Assembly (NCBI GenBank): GCA_017447445.1
Contig: JAFSNK010000027.1
Coordinates: 56,947 to 120,946, forward strand
DNA from: Clostridia bacterium
GTDB taxonomy: Bacteria; Bacillota; Clostridia; Oscillospirales; CAG-382
DNA: 64,000 bases
Direction of reading: 5' to 3'
The notes beneath the pieces were generated by a model. That model searched no databases. It saw nothing but the letters and a program-made list of their open reading frames with translations, and was not told where the DNA came from. Position numbers and translations under genes: made by a program. Shown here in pieces: positions 33,544 through 42,481 of the stretch (position 1 is its first letter; the number at the start of each line of letters is the position of its first letter).

Positions 33544-36156
33544 TTACGGCTCTTCTTCGCCGCCGTCTTCCTCCTCCGGAAGTCCGGGCGCGCTCTCCTC
33601 CGGCTTTTCGCCGGAGCCCTTCAGGCGCGATGAATACATCCCGGTCCTGTCGGCGCTTTTGCGCCTGCGGCGTATCCCGATCACCGCCGCGGCGGCAGCC
33701 GCCGCGAACGCGAGCCCGACAAAGCCATATGCGAGTATCCTGCCCACGCCGGAGCCGCGCGGAGTTTCTTCCCCTTCGCTCGTTTCGGGCGCGGATACCT
33801 CTTCGCCGCCGGTCGTCTCGCTGTCTTCGCGCGAGTCTTCCGAGTTTTCGCCGTCCGATACATCCGGTTCGCTCACTTCGCTCGTTTCTGCCGGCGGGAT
33901 GAATTCGGCGGGCTCTTTCGCCAGCTTCGCCAGCTTCGCCAGCGCGGCGAATTCCTTAAGCACCGCGGCTTTCGCTTCCGAGCGCGAGAAGATCATCGCG
34001 ATATCGCTTTCCAGCCGCGCCGCGCGTTCCGGCGGCAATCCCTTGTCGCCGATCTCGGACATCGCGTCGTTCACGGCGGAAAACGCCTGCGCCGCGACCT
34101 CCTCGTCGCATCCGCCGAGCTCGGTTATCACGCCGTTTATCTTGGTTTTGGAATAGTTCAGTATATCCGTCGCGCTTGAAGCCGGATCGCCACCCGGAGC
34201 GACGGAGGGTTTGGAAAACAGCCCCGACGTCAGCGCGGAAGCGTAGTTCTGCGCCGTAAGCGCGCCGAGGTCGGAAAACACCACGCCGTCGGCGTTCAGC
34301 GCGCGGACTTCCAGTATCTCGCGTTCCAGCACCGCGCGGTCTATCGCCGCGGCGGAATCGAGCCCCGCGTAGAAATACGCTTCGTTCCCCGCGAACGCCG
34401 CGGGCAGCTTGCATTTTTCGGCGACTATCCCCGCCGTGTGCTCCGCGGGGGATACCGAGTCGTTCTCGTCCTCGTCGCCTTCGAAGAACGCCAGGCAGAC
34501 TCCGTCCGCCAGACCGCTTTCCAGCCAGCCGGAAACGTCCTGCATATAGTAGTGGGGAACGTTGTCGCGCTCTCCCACGACGGTGATGTTAATATCCGGG
34601 CGCGCGTCGCGCACCGTTTTGCTCACTTCTTCGAGCAGGGCGGTCACAAGCCCCGTGCGGAACTCCACCCATTCGGTCCACTTCGGATGCGAGAACGTCT
34701 CGGTCTTAAGAGTTTCGGCTTCTTCGGCGGAAATGCCCGCTTTTTCGGCGAACGCGGCAAGCGTCTTTTCGTCGTAGCCGAGGTCGGTCGCTTCCGAGAA
34801 CTTCGGGTATCTTAACCAGTCGAGCATCAGCCCGTCTATGTCGTAATGCGTGACGAGGTATTTTATATAGCCCGCGTAATACTCCGCAAACCCCTCCGCC
34901 GCGGGCGAGAAGAACTTGTTCGCAAGCCCCGGCTCGCCGCTTGCCGTGACAGTGGTCCAGCCCGGCTCCGCCACGGCGGCGTATTCGTTATAGCACACCT
35001 CCGCGCAGACCTCCAGCCCTATCCCGGCGCGCCTGCACGATTCGATATAGGAAGCGAGCACGTCGAACCCGCCGAACTTTTCGTCCTGGGCGAAACGGCT
35101 GCCCTCCGGCATTTTAAGGAAGGTGCCGTAGCCGTTTGTCATACGCAGTATAAGCCGGTTCAGCCCGGCGTTCACGGCGCTGCTCACCACCGCCGCCACT
35201 TCCGCGGCGTTTGTCTCCGCCGGGGTGTGTATCGCGGCGCGGAGCTCGTATATCCTGCGGTCCGCCAGAAGCGCCGGAAGCTTGTCCTCCAGCCCGTACA
35301 CCGTATCGAAGACGGCGCGGTAATCCGGCTTGCCCCCGGCGGTCGCTTTCGCCGCGTCGATCAGCTCACGCGCGGCGGCGCGGTCCGCGTCGGAAAACGC
35401 GGCTTCCGCTTCGGCAAACCGTTCTTCCGCCTCTTCGATCGCAAGCTCCAGCGTGCGCGAAAGCATTTTTTCGGTGTATTTGAACGTCGCTGTGCCGTCC
35501 TTTACGGAGCACTGGGCGCCCAGAGGCGCGCTCGTAACGAGAAAACGCATACCGTGTTCGCCGTGCGCGGTTATTATCGAACCGTCCTCCGGCTTTTCGG
35601 CGCCGGTCCCCCGGGCGATCACCTCGCCCTTTTTGTTCAGCGCGACGGAATAAGAGACCAGCGGGTCGCCGCCGCCCTCCGGCTCGACGACGCGGAATTC
35701 GTCCTTTTCTCCGATCACTTCGGCCGCCGCTTCGAAATACGGGTCTATCTCCTTTGCGGTACGCGCCGAGAACAGCCGCCTCGTCACTCCGTCGTAATAA
35801 ACGAAACGCCCGGTCTGCAGATTATCGCGGAGCCACTGCGTTTTGGAGCCCGAAACCGAAATAACGGCGCCCCCTTCGGGGACCGCGAGATCCGCCCCGG
35901 CGGCGTCGCCGCCCTCGTAGACCGCGATTATCTTTCCGTCCGCGTCGGCGGCGGCGTTGGCGCCCCATTGCGACTGCCCGGTGGAAGGTATCCCGCGGTA
36001 GATTATCGCGGTGTTCACCGTGCGCGTAATATTCACGCCGTCTATGTAAAGCCAGTTCGCGTTTTCTTCCGCCCCGGCGCCGGAAGCGGCAAGCGGCGCC
36101 GCCGCCGCCAAAGCGAGCAGCGCCGCGGATATTCTTTTCAAAAGTCTGCGGATCAT
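33544..36156 (-). CDS. Membrane-anchored glycosidase-like surface protein (DUF187/GHL10 type)
   Basis: The start at 36156 gives a clean signal peptide (MIRRLLKRISAALLALAAAAPLAASGAGA); GGAG is ~9 bases ahead. 870 residues. The first ~280 residues are beta-rich with an Ala/Glu helical part. A TIM-barrel domain (~300-660) has I-H-T-P-A-E-T-N...G-L-N-R-L-I-L-R-M-T-N-G-Y-G-T, then D-I-D-G-L-M-L-D-W-L-R-Y-P and a partner acidic residue later, the GHL10-like pattern. Acidic Ser-rich stalk, membrane helix (~825-845) and basic tail end it. Probably acts on wall or host glycan; substrate unknown. Confidence 0.8.
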   Translation of the reverse strand: MIRRLLKRISAALLALAAAAPLAASGAGAEENANWLYIDGVNITRTVNTAIIYRGIPSTGQSQWGANAAADADGKIIAVYEGGDAAGADLAVPEGGAVISVSGSKTQWLRDNLQTGRFVYYDGVTRRLFSARTAKEIDPYFEAAAEVIGEKDEFRVVEPEGGGDPLVSYSVALNKKGEVIARGTGAEKPEDGSIITAHGEHGMRFLVTSAPLGAQCSVKDGTATFKYTEKMLSRTLELAIEEAEERFAEAEAAFSDADRAAARELIDAAKATAGGKPDYRAVFDTVYGLEDKLPALLADRRIYELRAAIHTPAETNAAEVAAVVSSAVNAGLNRLILRMTNGYGTFLKMPEGSRFAQDEKFGGFDVLASYIESCRRAGIGLEVCAEVCYNEYAAVAEPGWTTVTASGEPGLANKFFSPAAEGFAEYYAGYIKYLVTHYDIDGLMLDWLRYPKFSEATDLGYDEKTLAAFAEKAGISAEEAETLKTETFSHPKWTEWVEFRTGLVTALLEEVSKTVRDARPDINITVVGERDNVPHYYMQDVSGWLESGLADGVCLAFFEGDEDENDSVSPAEHTAGIVAEKCKLPAAFAGNEAYFYAGLDSAAAIDRAVLEREILEVRALNADGVVFSDLGALTAQNYASALTSGLFSKPSVAPGGDPASSATDILNYSKTKINGVITELGGCDEEVAAQAFSAVNDAMSEIGDKGLPPERAARLESDIAMIFSRSEAKAAVLKEFAALAKLAKLAKEPAEFIPPAETSEVSEPDVSDGENSEDSREDSETTGGEEVSAPETSEGEETPRGSGVGRILAYGFVGLAFAAAAAAAVIGIRRRRKSADRTGMYSSRLKGSGEKPEESAPGLPEEEDGGEEEP

Positions 36157-36157
36157 A

Positions 36158-36994
36158 TCAAAACTCCAAAACAAGCCCGTCGTAAGAGGTGACGAACCCC
36201 AGCTTTTCCGCAAGCGGGGCGAGCTCGTCGTAAACGAGCTTCCCGTTGTGCGAGAAATGGTTTATCACCGAAACGGTATTTTCCGTCGACACCCCGGCGC
36301 GCGCCAGCGCGTTCCGCATAAGCTGCGCGGTGTCGATCCCCATATGTCCGCCCGCGCCGGGCAGAGCGACGTAGGTGCAGTCGTAGCTTATAAGGTCGGC
36401 AGCCACGCGGTTGTCGGCGAGCCAGCGGACGCTTTCATCGGGAAGTATTCCGGTATCGTGCAGGTAAAGCAGCGTTTTGCCGCCCTGCTTTATAAGGTAG
36501 ACGAACGCGTTTTCGCCCTCCGCGTGGTACGCTTTCAGCGGCGTTACCTCGTATTCTCCGGCGCGGACCGGCTCGAACGCCTTTATAACGTGCATACCGA
36601 GCGGCTGGTCCCGCCATTCCTCGTTCACCCCGCGAACGAAATAATCGAACCGCTTTGCGACGGCTTCGTTGCCGTAAACGTCAAACCGCGGCTCGGTCAG
36701 CCCGTGGGCGTAATACCCCTCGTAGCGGAACAGAAGGTCTATCGGAACGAAATGGTCTATGTGCGAATGAGTAACGAAGCAGTATTTCACCGCGGAAAGG
36801 TCCAGCGCGTTTTTAAGGGCGTGGGCGTATGTATCGGCGGGGAAATCCAGAAGCAGGTCGCCGTTCACCAGCGCCTGCGACCTTGTGCGCAGGTTCTTCC
36901 CGCCGAGCTCTTTCGCCTTTTTGCAGTATTCGCAGTTGCAGTATACCGCGGGCCAGCCCTCCGCCGCCGCGGTACCGAGATAAGTCAGCTTCAT
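36158..36994 (-). CDS. PhnP-like metallo-beta-lactamase-fold phosphodiesterase
   Basis: 278 residues. MBL motif T-H76-S-H78-I-D80-H81, further ligands in H-A-E-G (~155) and L-H-D-T-G, and a late H-F-S-H. The N-terminal Cys cluster Y-C-N-C-E-Y-C (Cys19, Cys21, Cys24) matches the structural zinc of PhnP-type enzymes, which cleave cyclic phosphodiesters. No C-P lyase genes are nearby, so the substrate is open. It is one base from the downstream glycosidase-like gene, in one operon. Confidence 0.85.
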   Translation of the reverse strand: MKLTYLGTAAAEGWPAVYCNCEYCKKAKELGGKNLRTRSQALVNGDLLLDFPADTYAHALKNALDLSAVKYCFVTHSHIDHFVPIDLLFRYEGYYAHGLTEPRFDVYGNEAVAKRFDYFVRGVNEEWRDQPLGMHVIKAFEPVRAGEYEVTPLKAYHAEGENAFVYLIKQGGKTLLYLHDTGILPDESVRWLADNRVAADLISYDCTYVALPGAGGHMGIDTAQLMRNALARAGVSTENTVSVINHFSHNGKLVYDELAPLAEKLGFVTSYDGLVLEF

Positions 36995-37136
36995 TCTTTT
37001 CTTCCTTTGCGGCGCCGGCGCCGCGATACGAAAACGTTATATTTATTGAATTATTATATAACTTTATAAACGAAAAATCAACATTGTTCACAAAAAATTT
37101 ACTTTTTGCCCCTTGCCCGGCGCCGCACGGAGCGTA

Positions 37137-39242
37137 TCATTCGCACCCGTTCTTCCAGCAGCGCTTTTCCAGCATTTCCGCCGCGCGCAGCGAGATCTCC
37201 TCGGCGGTCTCGCTGTCGTACGCCTCCGCGACTATTCGGAAAGCCCCCGCCGCGCTCGGGATTATGCTTATATGCCCGTCGCCGACGTCGTAGCCGACGC
37301 ATCTTCCGCCGCCGTATTCCGCGCGCAGCGAAGCGATAACGCCCGTGATCCTGTCCTTTTCGGCGTAGACCGCCCGCGTGAGCACGGTGAATCCCGCCAT
37401 ACCCTCCGTCGCCGCCGCCAGAGTGGTGCCGCGCCGCCGCAGCTCCGCTTCCAGCGAGAAAGCAAGCAGGGTGCCGTCGCGCACAAAGGGCTCGCCCGCC
37501 GCCGAATCGCGCTCCTCGCTCCCGCCGTCGCCGTAGAACCGCGGCGTTACCGCGTGCGAGCGCAGCAGCGTTTCCGCGAACCTCGGCGCGTCGTTCGGCA
37601 GCGATACCGAACGCCTGCCGGAAAGCACGCAGTAGGCGGTAAGGAGCTGCCAGTAGGATATCTCGCGCCCGGCGGCGTATGCGCTCGCCCGGGTTCCGTC
37701 CGCGGTAAGGTAATATTCCGCGCCGCCGCCCTCCTCCGCGCCGAGCGCCTCGGCGCATTCCCGTGCGAACGATTCGTTCCTCCCCGCGGCGAAGCTTATG
37801 CGCGCGCGTCCGTCCGCGCCGCAGGCCGCTTTCAGCCACGAAAGATATCTTTTCACCGCCGCGCTCCGCGGGATATCCCGCAGCGCTCCGCCCTGCCGCG
37901 CCTTTTCCGGCTCCGCGTGGGCTATGGCGCGCGCCGTCTCCCGCGGGACCGGCATCCCGTCGCCGCCGAACACCCTTGCCTGAGGTTCGTCGCCCGCCAG
38001 GGCGATATGCACCGTGATATCCGTGCCGAACGCGCGCGCGGCAAAAGCCGCCGTCGCCGCGTTGAGCCCCACGCAAACGGCGCACTCCGCGCCGCTTGCC
38101 GCCGCGCCGCAGGCAAGCTCACGCGCAAGCATCTCCTCGCGCTCGCTCTCCGCGCAGACCAGCAAGCTCCCCTTTGAAGCCAGCACCGCGCCGAACCGGA
38201 AGAACCCGCCCCCCGCGGAAAGCCCCGCGACGGTCTCGTCGCCGAACTCCGCGCCGCGAGCCCCGCCGGGGAACCCGCCGTTCGCCGCCGCGGGCACCGT
38301 TTCTCCGCACGCCACGACGGTCCCGGGCGCGAGCAGCGCGCCGTCTCGAAGCTCTGCTCCCGCGCCGATAACGCATCCCGGCGCCACGAAGCAACCGTTC
38401 CCGATAACCGCGTTTTCGCCGATTATACTGCCGCGTACCGCGCTTTTGCCCACAGTTACGCCGTCCGCGATAACGCAGCGCTCCACGCTTGAATCGGGGT
38501 GCAGCGAAACGTGCGCGCCGCGCGCGTTTTCGCCCCCGGTGTAAAACATATTGCAGCGGTGGTAATCGAAAAACGAACCGATGTCGAACCAGTTCCCCTC
38601 CGGCACGTACCCCGCGATCCTTTCGCCGTGCGCGAGCAGGGCGGGGAACACGTCCCGCGCGAAGTCGACGTTCCCGCCGAACCCCGCAAGCGTTTCGCGC
38701 CGGAAGAAATATATCCCGGTGTTAATAAGGTCGGAAAGCGTGTCCTTCGCGCTCGGCTTTTCGCGAAACCCGGTCACCAGCCCGTTTTCCAGGCACACCG
38801 TGCCGTATTCCCCGGCGTCGTTCACTCTTGCGAGCAGGATCGCCGCGGCGCATCCCTCCGCCGAAAACCGGCTTCTGAGCTCCGCCAGCGGAAAATCGCA
38901 CACCGCGTCGCCGGAAAGCACGCAGAACACCTCCGCCGCCCTCCCGGTAAGCGCCGCCGCCGCGCCCGCGCTGCCCAAAGGCGATTCTTCGCTTTCGCGG
39001 AAGAATTCCAGCCCGCTTTCGCCGCAAAGCGCGTTTTCCACCTGCTCCGGGAGGTACATGGTCGTCACCGCGGTGTGAAAAAACCCGTTTTCACGCAGGA
39101 GCCGCACCGCCCGCGCGAACACCGGGAACCCCGCCACCTTCAGCATCGGCTTCGGGACGGAGTCCGTAAGCGGGCGCAGACGCCTGCCGAATCCCCCCGC
39201 GAGGATGACCGAATCAAATTCTCTGCTGTCGTTATCGTTCAT
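37137..39242 (-). CDS. Sugar-1-phosphate nucleotidyltransferase fused to a degenerate phosphohexomutase
   Basis: The start at 39242 (MNDNDSREFDSVILAGGFGRRLRPLTD...) gives 701 residues. Residues ~10-235 are a nucleotidyltransferase (L-A-G-G-F-G-R-R-L-R-P-L-T-D...K-P-M-L). A left-handed beta-helix of hexapeptide repeats follows (~250-340), then a phosphomannomutase-like part (~345-701). In the latter the catalytic Ser loop T-A-S-H-N-P is replaced by A-L-A-G-D-E-P, and the metal loop D-G-D-A-D-R by T-A-D-G-T-R, so mutase activity looks lost. The N-terminal enzyme looks intact. Probably makes an activated sugar for the envelope. Confidence 0.8.
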   Translation of the reverse strand: MNDNDSREFDSVILAGGFGRRLRPLTDSVPKPMLKVAGFPVFARAVRLLRENGFFHTAVTTMYLPEQVENALCGESGLEFFRESEESPLGSAGAAAALTGRAAEVFCVLSGDAVCDFPLAELRSRFSAEGCAAAILLARVNDAGEYGTVCLENGLVTGFREKPSAKDTLSDLINTGIYFFRRETLAGFGGNVDFARDVFPALLAHGERIAGYVPEGNWFDIGSFFDYHRCNMFYTGGENARGAHVSLHPDSSVERCVIADGVTVGKSAVRGSIIGENAVIGNGCFVAPGCVIGAGAELRDGALLAPGTVVACGETVPAAANGGFPGGARGAEFGDETVAGLSAGGGFFRFGAVLASKGSLLVCAESEREEMLARELACGAAASGAECAVCVGLNAATAAFAARAFGTDITVHIALAGDEPQARVFGGDGMPVPRETARAIAHAEPEKARQGGALRDIPRSAAVKRYLSWLKAACGADGRARISFAAGRNESFARECAEALGAEEGGGAEYYLTADGTRASAYAAGREISYWQLLTAYCVLSGRRSVSLPNDAPRFAETLLRSHAVTPRFYGDGGSEERDSAAGEPFVRDGTLLAFSLEAELRRRGTTLAAATEGMAGFTVLTRAVYAEKDRITGVIASLRAEYGGGRCVGYDVGDGHISIIPSAAGAFRIVAEAYDSETAEEISLRAAEMLEKRCWKNGCE

Positions 39243-39298
39243 AAATCCATCTCCCCGGGTTATTATCGCCGATAATTTCAAAAATATACCGTTGCCGA

Positions 39299-39327
39299 TT
39301 GACAAACCGCGTAAAAACGGTTATTAT
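39299..39327 (+). promoter_or_regulatory. Promoter of ribF, nearly on top of the start codon
   Basis: TTGACA (39299-39304), 17-base spacer, TATTAT (39322-39327). The transcript is expected to begin at ~39334, which is the A of the first ATG. Confidence 0.7.
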
Positions 39328-39333
39328 AGTGGT

Positions 39334-40293
39334 ATGATGGATAACTATGAACGCATTACCGTTTATAACGAACAGAATAAAAAAACGCTCGCCGGGGAGC
39401 TTCGCGGAGGATGCGCCGTTACGGTCGGCAGCTTCGACGGAGTGCATACAGGCCACCGCGAGCTGCTGCGATTGCTTAAAGCGAACGCGGTTTCGGCGGG
39501 GCTGCCCGCCGTGGCGGTGACTTTTGCCGCCGGTGACCGTCCGAAGCAGGAAAGCAAGCTGCTTGCGCAGGAGCCGAAGAAGCGCGAGCTTATGTTCGCG
39601 CACGGCGTCGACCGTATCGTCGAACTGCCGTACAGCGCGGTAAAGGATATCCCCGCGCGCGATTTCGCGCTGGGGATACTCGCCGGGACGCTCAACTGCA
39701 GGACCGCCGTCTGCGGCTATGATTTCCGCTTCGGGCAGGGCAGGGACGGCGGCACGGAAACGCTTGAAAAGGTGCTTGCCGAACGCGGGATCCCTGTCGC
39801 GGTATGCCCCCCGCGGGAATTCGGCGGCGCTCCGGTAAGCTCCACTCGCATAAGGAAAGCGATCGCGGAAGGCAGGCCGGAGGACGCCGCGGCAATGCTC
39901 GGCAGGCCGTTTTCGTTCGTTTCGGCGATAGAGAAGGGGATGCGCGTCGCCGCCCGGCTCGGGGTGCCGACAGCGAACCAGAAATTCCCCGCGGAGCTCG
40001 CGGCTCCGGCGTACGGCGTTTACGCCGCCGAATGCGTTATCGGCGGGAAAAGCTACCGCGGCGTGCTGAATTTCGGGATAAAGCCCACCTTCGGCGGGTT
40101 CGAGTCCCCCGTGTGCGAAACGCATCTTTTCGGCTTTTCCGGCGATATATACGGCAGGGAATGCGAAGTGTCGTTCCTGCGGTTTATCCGCGCGGAGCGC
40201 AGGTTCGGCTCGGTTTCGGAGCTGCAGAGCGCGATAAAAAACGACGTTGCCGCGGCAAAGGCATTTTTCGGATTGGAGGATGAAACAGAATGA
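39334..40293 (+). CDS. ribF: Bifunctional riboflavin kinase / FAD synthetase
   Basis: 319 residues. Makes FMN then FAD from riboflavin. The N-terminal nucleotidyltransferase part has V-G-S-F-D-G-V-H-T-G-H (H-x-G-H type site) and P-V-S-S-T-R-I-R. The C-terminal flavokinase part has R-L-G-V-P-T-A-N-Q-K-F (the PTAN motif) and Y-R-G-V-L-N-F-G-I-K-P-T-F. Start codons at 39334/39337 coincide with the predicted transcript start and no RBS is visible, so the mRNA may be leaderless. Its stop overlaps the next gene (ATGA). Confidence 0.9.
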   Translation: MMDNYERITVYNEQNKKTLAGELRGGCAVTVGSFDGVHTGHRELLRLLKANAVSAGLPAVAVTFAAGDRPKQESKLLAQEPKKRELMFAHGVDRIVELPYSAVKDIPARDFALGILAGTLNCRTAVCGYDFRFGQGRDGGTETLEKVLAERGIPVAVCPPREFGGAPVSSTRIRKAIAEGRPEDAAAMLGRPFSFVSAIEKGMRVAARLGVPTANQKFPAELAAPAYGVYAAECVIGGKSYRGVLNFGIKPTFGGFESPVCETHLFGFSGDIYGRECEVSFLRFIRAERRFGSVSELQSAIKNDVAAAKAFFGLEDETE

Positions 40294-41867
40294 GATCCGC
40301 AAGGCGGGCGGCGCTGCTGCTTGCGCTTATTATAATAATTTCGGTTTTCTGCGCCGCGTTCGCCGGCGCGGAGGAATCGTCAGAGGCGTCGGGGACCGAT
40401 AGCTCTGCCGTATCGGAAGAGGTATCCGGCGGCGGGACCTCGCAGGGCGGGGAGACGGCTCCGGACGATCCGGGCATAATCTCCGGCAACGCGGTCGTCG
40501 CCTACTGCCTCGACGACGGGCAGTTCATCTATACCGTCCGCGGGGACGAGGAGGTCGCGCCCACCGTTGCCGCCAAGCTTATGGCTATGATGGTGGTCTA
40601 CGACATTTTCTCCGAAAAGCACCTCGGTCTGGCGAGCACGGAGGTGACGGTGACCTCCACGGCGGTTTCCAACTCCGGCAATATCGCGGACGTGCGCGTT
40701 CCGGTGATGGGGCTGGACGTCGGCGACGTGTATAAAGCGAAGGACCTGGTTTCCGCCTCGCTCGTCGCCAACGCGAACGACGCCTGCGCGGCGCTCGCCT
40801 GCTACTGCGGCGACCTGCTGAACGGCAACATACTCACCTTCGTCACCAGAATGAACGAAAAGGCGAAGGAGCTCGGGCTGGAGCACACTCATTTCGTCAA
40901 TTCCAACGGGCTGGACGCTCCGGACCAGGTCACTACTCCGAAGGAAGCGGCGCTCATCGCCGCCGCGTTCTATAGATACAACGAGCTCGTCGCGCTTTCC
41001 GACGTCGAGCTGTTCCGTTTCAACGAAAGCTCGGTGGTCCGCAGCAAGAACTACCTTAAAAGTAATTATTACGTCGCCGGGTATCTGCACAAGGAGGCGA
41101 TAGGGCTTATCGCCGGGCAGAAGGACAAAAACGGCGATTACTGCCTGCTCACCGCCACGCAGAAGGACGGCAGGACGTATATACTCAACGTGATGTGCGC
41201 TTCCGGTATGCTCGTCGACGCCGACCGCCACTATTCTTTCGGCTTCGGCAACGCCTATACCGATATGCACAAGCTGATCGACTGGGTGCGCGTCGCGTTC
41301 GAATACGTAAAGATCGCCTCGGCGGACAGGGCTGTGGGCGAGCTGCGAGTCAACGCGGGGGATTCGGTGGACCACGTTCTGGTGGTGCCCGCCGCGGACG
41401 TCGAACGGCTTATCGTGCGCTCGAAGGTGGACAAGATCACGCACAAGCTGGTCTACGACGACGAGCTTGTGTTCAAGACCGCCGCCAACGGCAGCGAATA
41501 CGACACGGTGAACGCTCCCGTCGCACGGGGGCAGAAGGTCGGCACCGTTACCTATTACTGCGACGGCGAGCAGATAGCCGCCGTCGACGCGGTGACGAAA
41601 GAAGCCGTGGATTCGAACGAGCTGCTTTCTATGTGGGATAAATTCGTCGCGTTCTTAAAAAGCTCCACAATGAAGACGATCCTCATCGTGCTCGGCGTAA
41701 TAATCGTGCTGTACGTGATCGTCGCCGTCGTTTCGGCGGTGTTCCGCGGCGCGAAGAAGGTCAAAGGCAAGGGCGGCAAGGGCAAGCGCGGCGGCAAAGG
41801 CGGCTCCGGCGGGGGCAAAACCAAGGCGCTGCCCGAAAAAAGCATGCACGACACGCGGGAAGCTTAA
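40290..41867 (+). CDS. D,D-carboxypeptidase-family protein lacking catalytic motifs (pseudoenzyme)
   Basis: 525 residues. Signal peptide 1-26, Ser/Gly-rich spacer, then a PBP5/DacA-like fold (~60-300) and second domain (~300-420), a membrane helix (~455-480) and a Lys/Gly-rich tail. The fold is recognised from V-A-P-T-V-A-A-K-L-M (family: A-P-A-S-x-x-K-I-M), S-L-V-A-N-A-N-D-A and the D-Y-C-L-L-T-A-T region. All three active motifs are changed: SxxK is Val93-A-A-K, SxN is Asn161-A-N, KTG is Ile274-A-G. It probably binds or organises wall material rather than cutting it. Confidence 0.8.
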   Translation: MRSARRAALLLALIIIISVFCAAFAGAEESSEASGTDSSAVSEEVSGGGTSQGGETAPDDPGIISGNAVVAYCLDDGQFIYTVRGDEEVAPTVAAKLMAMMVVYDIFSEKHLGLASTEVTVTSTAVSNSGNIADVRVPVMGLDVGDVYKAKDLVSASLVANANDACAALACYCGDLLNGNILTFVTRMNEKAKELGLEHTHFVNSNGLDAPDQVTTPKEAALIAAAFYRYNELVALSDVELFRFNESSVVRSKNYLKSNYYVAGYLHKEAIGLIAGQKDKNGDYCLLTATQKDGRTYILNVMCASGMLVDADRHYSFGFGNAYTDMHKLIDWVRVAFEYVKIASADRAVGELRVNAGDSVDHVLVVPAADVERLIVRSKVDKITHKLVYDDELVFKTAANGSEYDTVNAPVARGQKVGTVTYYCDGEQIAAVDAVTKEAVDSNELLSMWDKFVAFLKSSTMKTILIVLGVIIVLYVIVAVVSAVFRGAKKVKGKGGKGKRGGKGGSGGGKTKALPEKSMHDTREA

Positions 41868-41898
41868 AAAGTTTTTCCAAAAAAATTAAAACTAACTA

Positions 41899-41927
41899 TT
41901 GCAATTCGGATAATATTGTGTTATAAT
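41899..41927 (+). promoter_or_regulatory. Promoter of secG
   Basis: TTGCAA (41899-41904), 17-base spacer, TATAAT (41922-41927). Confidence 0.65.
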
Positions 41928-41996
41928 TGCCGATAGCTTGTCGGGTCTGCGGCGGGCTTCAAATGCGAATCGTTTATTTTGAAAGGATAAAAAAAC

Positions 41997-42383
41997 ATGA
42001 TAACCACGCTTGAATACATCATCGGCGGATTGATCTTCGCCTTAAGCATCGCGCTTATATTCTGCATAAGCAAACAGCAGAGCAAACGCCGCGGTCTCGG
42101 CAATTCCATCGCCGGTCAGGGCGCTTCGGAATCCTATCTTTCCCGCAATAAGATCGCCAGCAACGAGAAAAAGCTGCAGAAGCTCACTCTCATTCTCGCC
42201 ATCGTCTGGGCTGCTCTTATCGTCGTGCTGTTCTGCCTCAGTTCCGTCAAGTCCGGAGAAGGCAGCACTTCCTCTGCCGCGGATACTTCCTATGTTTCCG
42301 AATCGGCTTCCGCCGCAACTTCCGAAGCGGCTTCCGCCGTCGAATCCGCCGTCGAATCGCTTGTCGAATCCGCCGCGGAATAA
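41997..42383 (+). CDS. secG: Preprotein translocase subunit SecG
   Basis: 128 residues. Accessory subunit of the SecYEG channel. Two helices (4-24 and ~60-80) flank the conserved cytoplasmic loop R-G-L-G-N-S-I-A-G-Q-G-A-S-E-S-Y-L. The C-terminus is an unusual ~45-residue Ser/Ala/Glu-rich extension (..ESASAATSEAASAVESAVESLVESAAE) not present in short SecGs. GAAAGGA precedes ATG. Monocistronic, with its own promoter and terminator. Confidence 0.88.
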   Translation: MITTLEYIIGGLIFALSIALIFCISKQQSKRRGLGNSIAGQGASESYLSRNKIASNEKKLQKLTLILAIVWAALIVVLFCLSSVKSGEGSTSSAADTSYVSESASAATSEAASAVESAVESLVESAAE

Positions 42384-42398
42384 TAAGCAAAACAAACC

Positions 42399-42429
42399 CG
42401 AGCCGGCGCTTAATGCGCCGGCTCGTTTT
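42399..42429 (+). terminator. Intrinsic terminator of secG
   Basis: 11-bp perfect stem 42399-42409/42415-42425 then TTTTC. Confidence 0.85.
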
Positions 42430-42441
42430 CTGCGAACAACA

Positions 42442-42473
42442 AAAAAAGGACTGCTCCGCGGCAGTCCTTTTTT
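42442..42473 (-). terminator. Intrinsic terminator of metK
   Basis: 13-bp stem 42442-42454/42461-42473 including A- and T-runs, 9 bases past the metK stop. Confidence 0.85.
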
Positions 42474-42481
42474 GCGCTGTA

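Noticed and set aside
36994..37137. Gene in the gap between the PhnP-like gene and the nucleotidyltransferase
   Set aside because: AT-rich, no RBS and no frame of note; probably promoter region only.
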